NCBI RefSeq assembly: GCF_015863205.1
Contig: NZ_JACBXQ010000002.1
Coordinates: 454,203-518,202 of the forward strand
Direction of reading: 5' to 3'
DNA: 64,000 bases
DNA from: Facklamia lactis
GTDB taxonomy: Bacteria; Bacillota; Bacilli; Lactobacillales; Aerococcaceae
How positions within the stretch are numbered: position 1 is the stretch's first letter; each line of letters opens with the position of its first letter. A program made the translations under genes and the position numbers. Below, piece after piece: positions 1 to 8,317 of this stretch. The notes under the pieces were generated by a model that was given only the letters and a program-made list of their open reading frames with translations, had not been told where the DNA came from and searched no databases.

Positions 1-2470
1 CCTGCGTGGTTTCAACATCGTTTCCTTGTTGAACCTCCACGCTAGTTTCGTTTGTTTTCTGCTCACCATATACTAGGGCTATCTGTCCTTGTTCCACACC
101 TTCTGTCACAATCGTTGCTGTCTGGTTATGAACCGTCACATCCAGATCTTTTGTTTCTTGTCCATTGACGAATACCGCTTTTACTTGTGAATTAATAGGA
201 CGAGTCGGTATCTTAACTTGTGCTTGTTGTTGAGTTTGGATAGGCTCATTGTTTTGATTTACAATCTGAATTTGATAGAAATCAACATCCATATTTTTCA
301 ACATTTGCGGTCGCTGTTCGTCTTCGATATTAACTGTTTCTACTTTGATTTCTGCAGCTTTTTCTGCATCAATTTCAGACAATCCAATCTCTACTCCTGT
401 TTCAGCATCTGAATATTTTTGCGTAATTTTATCTGTTGTGGTCTCCTCAACAGTTGTGGTCAACTCCTCAGTAGTGGTTGTTGACTCTGTCGTTGTTGTC
501 GGCTCCTCAGTAGTGGTCGTCGACTCTGTCGTTGTTGTCGGCTCCTCAGTAGTGGTCGTCGACTCTGTTGTCGTTGTCGGTTCTTCAGTAGTGGTTGTTG
601 ATTCTGTCGTTGTCGTCGGTTCTTCAGTAGTGGTTGTTGATTCTGTCGTTGTCGTCGGTTCTTCAGTAGTAGTCGTCGACTCTGCTGCGGTTTCAAACGT
701 CAGATCAAGTGTTTGCTCTTCAGCAGCATTTAACTCAACTTGACCACTCGTTTCTCCCGTATAACCTTCTGGCAAATAATCTACCGTATAAGAAATTGTG
801 CCAGGCTCTAAATTTTCAAATGTCACTTGCCCCTGAAGATTACTAGCAAAAATTTGATTCCCAATAGAAATTTTCGCATAAGGTATAGGTTGCCCTTCCT
901 GATCCATTAAATTAAAAATTAATTTGGCAGGTTCATCTTCTTTCATAATGGTAACAGCCTGAGTATTATCTTCTTCAGACTGAACTTGAGCATTCAGTAC
1001 ATTCCCTTGTGCTGAATAGCCATCCGGTGTCTCAATCACTTGATACTGATATTCCCCTGAAACTAAGTCTTCACTCAAAGCTAAGCCTGAAGCATCTGTC
1101 ACAATTTCTGAAGTTTCTTGACTGTCAACATGGGTCAACTGTAATTTAACATCTTCTACGGCATCTCCATTTTGATCAGAAACTTGAATTTCTAAATCTC
1201 CAGCTTTAACTTTCTCTAATTGAATAATTTCTTGAGTGCCATCCAATCCATGTTCAACCGTTGCAGATTCTGGTTCTGAATATTCTTCCCCAGCTGATTG
1301 AATAGAATAAGTATAAGTTCCAGCTTCCAACTCAGAAAGCGTCACTTCACCTTGAGCATCACTTGTATATTCTTGCCCTTCCACTTCAATCACAACATTT
1401 GCCACCGGCTCTTGATCTGGTCCAACTATCTTAAATGTTAAGTCATTTGCTTCGCTGCTTGTTGTTGTCGCCTCAAGTGTCGTCTCTTGAGAAGTCGTGA
1501 TTTCTTCAGTTGAAGTTGTTTCTTCTACAGTAGTGGAACTTTCAGGTACAATACCATTACCATCTAGTTGAATGGTATAAGTTAGAATTTCGCCTTCCCC
1601 TATATCTAACTGATCAGATAATTCATAACCGACATATTCTTCGGGCAAATTACCAAAGCTAATTGAATAGCTAGCAGGAACTAAATCTGTAACGTGAGCC
1701 TCCCCTTTCTCATCTGTTACTACTATTTGATCACCTACATATAACTCAATATTAGGAACTGGATTACCTTGGCTATCTGTCGCCTGAATGATCACTCCAC
1801 CCATTCCTTCAGCCACTTCAATTGTTTCAGAATCTTCTATACTCGTCTCCTCGGTTGTTACTAACTGAGGATCCTCAACTGTCGTTGTTGTTTCAGATGC
1901 TTCAGACGTTGTCTCTCCTTCAATTCCCTCTGCTTGCGGTGCTTGTGGACTCTGAACTTCTTCTCCAACTAGATAGATTGAAAAGTTTGGATTTTGTTGT
2001 GTAGCTACCTCTTCTTGTTCAATTGAAAAAGCAAGATCATACACCACATTTCCATCATTTAAAGTCGCAAGTTCTCCGTTCTGCTGTGATTCTCCATTTT
2101 CTACTTGTACGGTATAAGGTTGAATCTGTTGTCCATCCCTCTGGAAACCTCCCCCATCATACATTCTAAAAATATAATCACCAGCTGGTAAAGAAAGGGG
2201 CTCCACCTGGCCTTGTTCAGAACGGTAAGAATAAACCACTGCTTGAGTATTTAAATCAATAATATCATATGACAATTGAGACTGAACTTGAGGTTCATTT
2301 TCATCTAATTGTAAATGCACATTAAACGTTGGAGAAACCCCTTCTTGATTTGTTTCTGTCTGTACTTGATTTTCTTGTGCTTGGGCTAATATATTCGGGG
2401 CCATGCAAACTGGCGCTATTAATAAACTACCTGCCATCATTAACTTAATTATTTTTATCGGGCTCATCAT
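1..2470 (-). CDS. Secreted surface protein with SpaA-like repeats, 3' end outside window
   Basis: An open frame of 823 codons runs off the left edge, so the C-terminus, where an LPXTG wall anchor would be expected, is not visible. The ATG follows an AGGAGG site six bases away. Residues 1-31 form a signal peptide with a probable cleavage after LAQA. Four repeats of the prealbumin-like (SpaA/Cna-B) type lie near residues 223-280, 341-400, 422-490 and 513-575, each with the pattern of a short strand, G-x-P/A, then a 'G-x-V/A-x-L-x-x-L' stretch and a Tyr-rich end. A Thr/Glu/Pro/Ser stalk of 13-residue repeats follows (about 596-668), then a further unassigned region. A role as an adhesin or wall-anchored stalk protein is inferred from the architecture; no ligand can be named. 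Confidence 0.85.
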   Translation of the reverse strand, partial: MMSPIKIIKLMMAGSLLIAPVCMAPNILAQAQENQVQTETNQEGVSPTFNVHLQLDENEPQVQSQLSYDIIDLNTQAVVYSYRSEQGQVEPLSLPAGDYIFRMYDGGGFQRDGQQIQPYTVQVENGESQQNGELATLNDGNVVYDLAFSIEQEEVATQQNPNFSIYLVGEEVQSPQAPQAEGIEGETTSEASETTTTVEDPQLVTTEETSIEDSETIEVAEGMGGVIIQATDSQGNPVPNIELYVGDQIVVTDEKGEAHVTDLVPASYSISFGNLPEEYVGYELSDQLDIGEGEILTYTIQLDGNGIVPESSTTVEETTSTEEITTSQETTLEATTTSSEANDLTFKIVGPDQEPVANVVIEVEGQEYTSDAQGEVTLSELEAGTYTYSIQSAGEEYSEPESATVEHGLDGTQEIIQLEKVKAGDLEIQVSDQNGDAVEDVKLQLTHVDSQETSEIVTDASGLALSEDLVSGEYQYQVIETPDGYSAQGNVLNAQVQSEEDNTQAVTIMKEDEPAKLIFNLMDQEGQPIPYAKISIGNQIFASNLQGQVTFENLEPGTISYTVDYLPEGYTGETSGQVELNAAEEQTLDLTFETAAESTTTTEEPTTTTESTTTTEEPTTTTESTTTTEEPTTTTESTTTTEEPTTTTESTTTTEEPTTTTESTTTTEELTTTVEETTTDKITQKYSDAETGVEIGLSEIDAEKAAEIKVETVNIEDEQRPQMLKNMDVDFYQIQIVNQNNEPIQTQQQAQVKIPTRPINSQVKAVFVNGQETKDLDVTVHNQTATIVTEGVEQGQIALVYGEQKTNETSVEVQQGNDVETTQ
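466..684 (-). repeat. 39-bp in-frame tandem repeats coding a Thr/Glu/Pro stalk
   Basis: About five and a half copies of a 39-bp unit encode the 13-residue unit ESTTTTEEPTTTT. Neighbouring copies are nearly identical at the DNA level: the copies near 578-616 and 617-655 match, and those near 500-577 form a second, slightly different subtype. This pattern suggests expansion by slippage or unequal recombination. The array lies between the SpaA-like domains and the C-terminal part of the surface protein. Confidence 0.9.
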
Positions 2471-2621
2471 AGCCTACCTCCTAATTACGAAATAATATCT
2501 TTACTTACATCCCTACTTTATCATACAGCTGTCTGAGAAGGTTCAATTCCAAATTTTTATCACATTTATTGTTCAAGTTTACCCAATTTCATCATTAAAT
2601 ATTCACATTTCTACTTTGAAA

Positions 2622-2930
2622 TTACAGATAGTCTAAATAGCTTTCTTGTACTATTTGTTTCCCTTCTTCTATATAGACTTTTACTAATTGAGGAGTTATT
2701 AATTCTTTTTCGATTTCAAGAATCCATAATTTATACGGCGATGCTTGCTGTTTAATTAATAAATAATTACGACCTTTTGCATGTAAAGTCCACACTTGGC
2801 TCTTACTTCCAGCAATCAGAACATCATTCCACATTTTCGCATAGTCAACATTCAACCGATATCCTTTTCCTTGCAAAAAAGAATGAATATTAAAAGACAT
2901 CGCCTGATCAACCAGCTTTATTGTTTTCAT
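2622..2930 (-). CDS. Small hypothetical protein, 102 aa, behind a LexA-like box
   Basis: The ATG is preceded by GGAGGG with good spacing, and the frame is intact for 102 codons. The product is soluble-looking, with no signal peptide or membrane segment, and is mixed basic and hydrophobic (several Tyr, Trp and Lys, with 'VWTLHAKGRNYLLIKQ' in the middle). I do not recognise the family. It is monocistronic, divergent from the P-type ATPase gene, and a LexA-like palindrome lies 20-33 bases upstream of its start. SOS induction is therefore possible, but no function can be assigned. Confidence 0.7.
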   Translation of the reverse strand: MKTIKLVDQAMSFNIHSFLQGKGYRLNVDYAKMWNDVLIAGSKSQVWTLHAKGRNYLLIKQQASPYKLWILEIEKELITPQLVKVYIEEGKQIVQESYLDYL

Positions 2931-2949
2931 ATAATCCCTCCGTTAAATG

Positions 2950-2963
2950 AGAACGTATGTTCT
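2950..2963. promoter_or_regulatory. LexA/DinR-like box
   Basis: AGAACGTATGTTCT has perfect GAAC-N4-GTTC arms and matches the Bacillus DinR consensus CGAACRNRYGTTYC except at the two outer bases. It lies between the 102-aa gene and the riboswitch-controlled ATPase gene, closer to the former. Confidence 0.5.
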
Positions 2964-3007
2964 TTGTTTTTATTTTAACAGAAGTCAGTAAATTTAAGTA
3001 TATCTGA

Positions 3008-3036
3008 TTGCATTAAAACAATAAATTGATTATAAT
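3008..3036 (+). promoter_or_regulatory. Sigma-A promoter for riboswitch and cation ATPase
   Basis: The -35 is TTGCAT (3008-3013) and the -10 is TATAAT (3031-3036) with a 17-base spacer. Transcription would start about ten bases before the riboswitch. Confidence 0.7.
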
Positions 3037-3051
3037 TTTATTAGATGTTCA

Positions 3052-3192
3052 TAAGGGAGTAACTTGAGGCTTTATTGCCTTGTCAGTGTCAACAACGATA
3101 AGTAATGTAACCATTACTGGTACTGGCTTAAAAAGTGAGACTTATGCCGATGAGTGCAGCTTTGTGTTGCCCTAGAGGCATAAGTCTTTTTT
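3052..3192 (+). ncRNA. yybP-ykoY manganese riboswitch with intrinsic terminator
   Basis: The leader carries the hallmarks of the yybP-ykoY family: an AAGGGAGTAAC-like 5' box, paired arms in the middle, and the 3' GAGAC(T)TATGCC box near 3137-3148 that closes with GGCATAAGTC at 3177-3186. That last helix is followed at once by six Ts, so it can act as a terminator. The family senses Mn2+ and turns on metal exporters in other bacteria, and here it lies directly upstream of a P-type ATPase. Ligand and on/off direction are taken from the family. Confidence 0.88.
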
Positions 3193-3241
3193 CATGCAAG
3201 TAACATTCAGATGAACACTCAACTATTAAAGGAGGAATATA

Positions 3242-5956
3242 ATGTCAAAAGAAGATTTTGTTGCTTTTACTGGATCTAGTGATGAGATAATTAAGACACT
3301 CAAAACGGATCCTCGAAGTGGCCTCTCAAAAGAAGAAGCCCAAGCTCGTTTAGAACAATATGGCGAGAATGTTATTCATGAAGAAGAAAGACGCTCCATG
3401 CTTCAAAAATTCTTTGATCAATTCAAAGATTTCATGATCATTGTCTTACTCGCAGCTGCTGTTGTCTCAGCCGTTGTAGGAATAGCTGAAGGTGAAGGGG
3501 TAGCCGATGCGATCATTATCTTAATTGTTGTGATCTTAAACGCGCTATTGGGTGTCTTCCAAGAAGCTAAAGCCGAAGATGCGATTGATGCTTTAAAAGA
3601 TATGTCTTCTCCCGAAGCAACTGTCATCCGTGATAATGACCATATCAAAGTCAAATCAACTGAATTAGTACCTGGTGACATTGTGGCTTTAGAAGCAGGG
3701 GATGTCGTTCCGGCAGATATGCGTTTCATTGAAACAAACTCACTAAAAATTGAAGAAGCTGCCCTCACCGGAGAATCGGTTCCTGTTGAGAAAGATGCGT
3801 CCGCAGAAGTAGCGGAAGATGCCGGAATCGGTGACCGATCCAATATGGGGTTCTCTTCTACTAACGTTACTTATGGGCGAGCATTAGGGGTTGTTACCCA
3901 CACTGGAATGAATACCGAAGTAGGACATATTGCTGCTATGCTTTCATCTACTGACAAACAATTAACACCGTTACAACGCGACCAAGAACAGTTAGGTAAG
4001 ACTCTTACCTACCTTATCATTGCGATCGCTGTCCTAACCTTTATCGTGGGTGTCTTCTTGAAAGGCTTTGCTCCTATTCAAATGTTACTCGTTTCAATTT
4101 CTTTAGCAGTTGCTGCTATTCCAGAAGGTCTACCAGCCATCACTACCATCATTCTATCATTAGGAACACAAACAATGGCTGATCGAAAAGCTTTAGTAAG
4201 AACTCTGCCAGCTGTTGAAACACTAGGTTCTACACAAGTAATTTGTTCCGACAAAACGGGTACTCTAACATTAAATGAAATGACGATCGAAAAAGTTTAC
4301 TATGATGGTAAATTGCATAATGCTGATGACGAATTAGATACCAATTCTGAATTTATTCGTTCCTTTGTTTTTGCAAACGATTCTAAGATAGATTCGCAAG
4401 GAAACGTTAATGGGGACCCAACAGAAACCGCTATGGTGAAATACGCGCTTGACCACAAGATGAATCTTAAAGAGCAATTACAAGAATTCCCACGAGTGAA
4501 TGAAGTTCCTTTTGATTCTGATCGTAAATTAATGTCCACCATCCATGATATGGGTAATGGGAAATACTTCGTCGCTGTCAAAGGAGCTCCTGATCAACTA
4601 ATCAAGCGCGCCACTCATATTCACAAAAATGGTGAAATTGTTCCGATTGAACAAGCAGATATTGATCATATCATGGAGAATAACACTCATATGGCCCGTG
4701 AAGCTCTCCGTGTTCTAGCAGGAGCATACAAAATTATTGACTCTGTTCCATCAGAGATCAATACAGAAACGATTGAAAATAATCTTGTCTTTGCTGGACT
4801 AGTCGGAATGATAGATCCAGAGCGTTCTGAAGCAAAAGCTTCAATCGAAAAGGCACGCAAAGCAGGTATCCGTACTGTTATGATCACAGGGGACCATGCC
4901 GTAACTGCTCAAGCAATTGCTGAGCGTCTTACTATTTTAGATCCAAATGATGCAAACAATGAAGAGCACGTCATGACAGGTGCTGGATTAAATGAAATCT
5001 CTGATGAAGAATTAATTAAACGCGTTCAAGATTACTCAGTTTACGCTCGTGTATCACCCGAACATAAAGTTCGTATTATTAAAGCATGGCAAGCTAATGG
5101 ACGTGTTGTATCTATGACCGGTGACGGTGTCAATGATGCCCCTTCTCTTAAACAAGCTGATATCGGCGTTGGTATGGGAATTACCGGAACAGAAGTATCT
5201 AAGGGTGCCTCTGATATGGTACTTGCAGATGATAACTTCCAAACAATTGTTGTGGCAGTTGAAGAAGGACGTAAAGTTTTCTCTAATATTCAAAAAGCGG
5301 TTCAATTCTTATTATCAGCCAATCTAGGAGAAGTCATTACGTTATTTATGGCCACCCTATTTGGTTGGGTAATCTTAGAACCTATCCATATTCTATGGAT
5401 TAACTTAGTCACAGACGTCTTCCCAGCTATTGCTCTAGGAATGGAGCCAGCTGAAGCGAACGTTATGTCGCATAGTCCACGAACAAAAGATGACTCTTTC
5501 TTATCTTTCGGTATCGCACCCTCTATCTTGTACCAAGGAATTCTTGAAGCTGCTATCACACTCTTTGTATACTGGTATGCAGCAGAAGGTCCAATGCAAA
5601 CAAACCTAGTCGGCGACGAACGCCATGTACTTGCAGAAACCATGGCTTTTATCACCTTAGGTTTAATCCAACTTTTCCATTCATATAATGTGAAGTCAAC
5701 TTTTGGATCATTATTTAGACGGAATCCTTTTGATAACAAATGGCTCAATGGGGCATTCTTGTTATCAGGGTTCATGCTACTAGGAGTTATTTTAATTCCT
5801 GGTATCAGCCAATTCTTTGATGTTCATGCCTTAACAGGTAGTCAATGGGGAATTGTAATTGCTGCAGCCTTCTCAATAGTAATCATCGTTGAGATCGTTA
5901 AATTCTTATTCCGTGCAACCGGAACTGATGAAAAATATAATCGTGCTGTAGAGTAA
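3242..5956 (+). CDS. P-type cation ATPase (Ca2+/Mn2+-type exporter)
   Basis: This 904-residue protein is a P2-type ATPase. Visible motifs are TGES at 176-179 (actuator), PEGLP at 294-298 in the membrane ion-binding helix, DKTGTLT with the phosphorylated Asp at 337, and TGDGVNDAP from 626. N-terminal cation-ATPase, actuator, phosphorylation/nucleotide and C-terminal membrane domains are all present at normal length, with about ten membrane helices. A strong AAAGGAGG site sets the start. It is monocistronic, controlled by the yybP-ykoY riboswitch and followed by a terminator. Related riboswitch-linked ATPases in lactic bacteria export Mn2+; Ca2+ is the alternative substrate. Mn2+ export is the best inference because the same window also encodes Mn2+ import. 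Confidence 0.9.
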   Translation: MSKEDFVAFTGSSDEIIKTLKTDPRSGLSKEEAQARLEQYGENVIHEEERRSMLQKFFDQFKDFMIIVLLAAAVVSAVVGIAEGEGVADAIIILIVVILNALLGVFQEAKAEDAIDALKDMSSPEATVIRDNDHIKVKSTELVPGDIVALEAGDVVPADMRFIETNSLKIEEAALTGESVPVEKDASAEVAEDAGIGDRSNMGFSSTNVTYGRALGVVTHTGMNTEVGHIAAMLSSTDKQLTPLQRDQEQLGKTLTYLIIAIAVLTFIVGVFLKGFAPIQMLLVSISLAVAAIPEGLPAITTIILSLGTQTMADRKALVRTLPAVETLGSTQVICSDKTGTLTLNEMTIEKVYYDGKLHNADDELDTNSEFIRSFVFANDSKIDSQGNVNGDPTETAMVKYALDHKMNLKEQLQEFPRVNEVPFDSDRKLMSTIHDMGNGKYFVAVKGAPDQLIKRATHIHKNGEIVPIEQADIDHIMENNTHMAREALRVLAGAYKIIDSVPSEINTETIENNLVFAGLVGMIDPERSEAKASIEKARKAGIRTVMITGDHAVTAQAIAERLTILDPNDANNEEHVMTGAGLNEISDEELIKRVQDYSVYARVSPEHKVRIIKAWQANGRVVSMTGDGVNDAPSLKQADIGVGMGITGTEVSKGASDMVLADDNFQTIVVAVEEGRKVFSNIQKAVQFLLSANLGEVITLFMATLFGWVILEPIHILWINLVTDVFPAIALGMEPAEANVMSHSPRTKDDSFLSFGIAPSILYQGILEAAITLFVYWYAAEGPMQTNLVGDERHVLAETMAFITLGLIQLFHSYNVKSTFGSLFRRNPFDNKWLNGAFLLSGFMLLGVILIPGISQFFDVHALTGSQWGIVIAAAFSIVIIVEIVKFLFRATGTDEKYNRAVE

Positions 5957-5994
5957 GCCTTTCAGAGCTTAATTAGTTACTTTAGAAATAAGTC

Positions 5995-6032
5995 AAAAAA
6001 TCCTGCTAAGATGTGTCTTAGCAGGATTTTTT
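5995..6032 (+). terminator. Terminator after the cation ATPase gene, probably bidirectional
   Basis: Ten-base arms TCCTGCTAAG and CTTAGCAGGA with a six-base loop, flanked by A6 on the left and T6 on the right. It can serve the ATPase gene and also proA from the other side. Confidence 0.9.
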
Positions 6033-6082
6033 CGATTGTCCATTCTCATTAAAATCAGAAAAATCAATCATAAACTTTTACT

Positions 6083-7345
6083 TTATTCTCTAATTTGTCC
6101 TGATCCTTCAATGGTATATTTATAACTCGTTAAGGCCTCAAGCCCCATTGGGCCACGGGCATGAAGTTTCTGAGTGGAAATACCTATCTCTGCCCCAAAA
6201 CCAAATACTTCACCATCTGTAAAACGAGTTGATGCATTCACGTAAACAACTGCTGCATCAATATCATTTAGAAAATCTTGGGCAATTTGATAATCAGATG
6301 TAATGATCGCTTCAGAATGACCACTCGAATATTTTTCAATATGCTGAATCGCTTCATCATAATTGGCTACCACTTTAATAGCTAATTTTAAATCTAAAAA
6401 CTCAGTTTCATACTCTTCTTCATGTGCTACCGTTGCAAAAGGTATTAACTTGCGAACCTTTTCATCTCCCACTAACTCAACATTTCCATCATATAAAGCA
6501 TTACCCAAAGACGACAGATAACGTTCAGCAAACGCTTGGTCAACCAGCAAACTTTCTACTGCATTACACACAGAAGGACGTTGTATTTTAGCATTTAACA
6601 CAATATCTCTTGCGGTTTCATAATCGGCACTTTCATGAATATAAATGTGCACATTTCCTACACCTGTTTCAATCACTGGTACTGTTGCATTTTTGACTAC
6701 GTTCTGAATCAGACCTGCCCCTCCACGTGGAATTAAACAATCTACATAATCATTCATCTGCATTAATTGTGTAACTAGCTGGCGATCCGGATTAGTAATC
6801 AATTGGACGGATTCTTTTGGAAAGCCTACTTCTTCCAGAGCCATATGAAGAGCCTCAACAATCGCTTCATTAGAAGCTATAGCTTCCTTGCCTCCTCTTA
6901 AAAGAACGACATTTCCCGCCTTCAAGCAAAGACCCGTTGCATCTGCTGTAACATTTGGACGAGATTCATAAATGATGCCAATCACACCCAATGGGACTGG
7001 ACGTTGAGTAATCATTAACCCATTATCATTCTTCCATTGTTTATTTGCTTGCGCTAAAGGATCTTCTAATTGAGCAATTTTCCTTAACCCTTCCGCCATG
7101 GCTTTAAGTCGTTTATCATCCAAGGTTAAACGTTCTAGCATGGCTGGGGCCATGCCGTTTTCTCTTGCATTCAAGACATCTTGATAATTTGCTTGCTTAA
7201 TTTTTTCCGCATTTTCTTCAATTGAATCTGCCATTAAGTTTAAAACTTTTTTCTTTTCTAAAGTAGTTGCCTTACGTAAAAAGCGGGCAGCCTCTTTTGC
7301 CTGCTTTCCCATATCAATTAATTTCTCTGAAAATTCTACCGTCAT
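6083..7345 (-). CDS. proA: Gamma-glutamyl phosphate reductase
   Basis: The 420-residue cytosolic enzyme reduces gamma-glutamyl phosphate with NADPH to glutamate semialdehyde, the second step of proline synthesis. It belongs to the aldehyde-dehydrogenase fold; the catalytic Cys is C260 in QRPSVCNAVESLL, and the conserved 'YESRPNVTADA' segment is near 126-136. Length is normal. The ATG at 7345 has a GAGGAGG site upstream. It lies 16 bases after proB, so the two form a proBA operon. No proC is seen in the window. Confidence 0.96.
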   Translation of the reverse strand: MTVEFSEKLIDMGKQAKEAARFLRKATTLEKKKVLNLMADSIEENAEKIKQANYQDVLNARENGMAPAMLERLTLDDKRLKAMAEGLRKIAQLEDPLAQANKQWKNDNGLMITQRPVPLGVIGIIYESRPNVTADATGLCLKAGNVVLLRGGKEAIASNEAIVEALHMALEEVGFPKESVQLITNPDRQLVTQLMQMNDYVDCLIPRGGAGLIQNVVKNATVPVIETGVGNVHIYIHESADYETARDIVLNAKIQRPSVCNAVESLLVDQAFAERYLSSLGNALYDGNVELVGDEKVRKLIPFATVAHEEEYETEFLDLKLAIKVVANYDEAIQHIEKYSSGHSEAIITSDYQIAQDFLNDIDAAVVYVNASTRFTDGEVFGFGAEIGISTQKLHARGPMGLEALTSYKYTIEGSGQIRE

Positions 7346-7361
7346 TTGCAGTCCTCCTCTT

Positions 7362-8168
7362 TTATCCTTTATTCGTAAATAAAGTTCCTATTTTTTCTCC
7401 GTTTAAAATATTAAACAATATCGACGGGTCTTCTCCAGATGTAATGACCATCGACCCTTGCTGATTCTCTAATATTATTTTGGCTGCACTTAATTTAGTC
7501 GCCATTCCACCCGTTGAGAATTCCGATCCTTTACCTGCTGCCATTTGACTAATTTGATCGGTTATTTCTTCAACTTGATCAATGAGTTTAGCTTGGGGAT
7601 TTATTTGGGGATTTTCTTCATATAATCCCGCAACATCTGATAGGATAACTAATAAATCAGCTGAAACGATTTTCGCCACAACTGCCGATAGGGTATCATT
7701 ATCCCCAAATTTTGTTAAATGATTCAATTCATCTACCGCAATGGCGTCATTCTCATTGATGATGGGAACAATCCCTTTAGCCAGTAAAGTGTCAAAGGCG
7801 ACTCTCACATTTTCTAATGACTGGGGGAAATCCACGACATCCCTTGTAAGCAAAACTTGTCCGACATTCAAGCCATAATATTTGAAAAAACGTGCATAAT
7901 GCCCCATTAGGATTGTTTGACCGACTGAAGAAGTTGCTTGTTGGTCAGCAATTGTTTGGGGATACTGTTCTTCTTTCAATTCTAACGATCCAACTCCTAT
8001 CGCTCCCGAAGAAACAATGATAATCTCTTTTCCCGTTTGTTGCAAACTTGCACAGACGTATGCCAAACGATCTATCTTTTGAAAGTTGATACCTTGGCTT
8101 GACAAAATCGTATTCGTCCCTAACTTAATCACAATACGCTTAGCATTTTTCAATTTTTCTCGTTTCAT
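7362..8168 (-). CDS. proB: Glutamate 5-kinase, short form without PUA domain
   Basis: This 268-residue amino-acid kinase phosphorylates glutamate, the first and regulated step of proline synthesis. The N-terminal IVIKLGTNT, VSSGAIGVG, NENDAI and KFGDNDTLSA motifs and the C-terminal GTGGM-like 'EFSTGGMATKL' stretch mark the family. It ends just after the kinase domain, so the C-terminal PUA domain of the roughly 370-residue enzymes is absent; short forms are common in Gram-positive bacteria. It is the first gene of proBA, with its own promoter upstream. Confidence 0.95.
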   Translation of the reverse strand: MKREKLKNAKRIVIKLGTNTILSSQGINFQKIDRLAYVCASLQQTGKEIIIVSSGAIGVGSLELKEEQYPQTIADQQATSSVGQTILMGHYARFFKYYGLNVGQVLLTRDVVDFPQSLENVRVAFDTLLAKGIVPIINENDAIAVDELNHLTKFGDNDTLSAVVAKIVSADLLVILSDVAGLYEENPQINPQAKLIDQVEEITDQISQMAAGKGSEFSTGGMATKLSAAKIILENQQGSMVITSGEDPSILFNILNGEKIGTLFTNKG

Positions 8169-8200
8169 ACCTATTCCCCAATCTACACATCATTGTTTCT

Positions 8201-8229
8201 ATTATAGGTAAGAAAATGACTAAGGTAAA
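8201..8229 (-). promoter_or_regulatory. Sigma-A promoter of proBA
   Basis: Read on the minus strand, the -35 is TTTACC (8224-8229) and the -10 is TATAAT (8201-8206) with a 17-base spacer. Transcription would start about 25-30 bases upstream of proB. Confidence 0.65.
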
Positions 8230-8245
8230 GAAATAATCTTAAGCA

Positions 8246-8290
8246 AGAAAAAAACCTCCAACATGCTAAAAAACTAGCTGTATAGAGGTT
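8246..8290 (-). terminator. Terminator after telA-like gene
   Basis: On the minus strand an AACCTC/GAGGTT outer stem and an ACAGCT/AGC-TGT inner stem close a T-rich loop and are followed by a run of Ts. It separates the TelA operon from proBA. Confidence 0.75.
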
Positions 8291-8317
8291 CTCTCCTGTT
8301 ACTCCCGTTAATAATCA

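Noticed and set aside
466..684. Possible CRISPR array
   Set aside because: Repeats are contiguous without unique spacers and code in frame for a stalk.
460..696. Minus-strand Gln/Arg-rich frame across the repeats
   Set aside because: It is the out-of-phase reading of the same 39-bp repeats within the surface-protein gene.
345..743. Plus-strand Val/Ser-rich frame of 132 codons
   Set aside because: It is the antisense of the Thr/Glu/Pro repeat array; the periodic sequence keeps other frames open.
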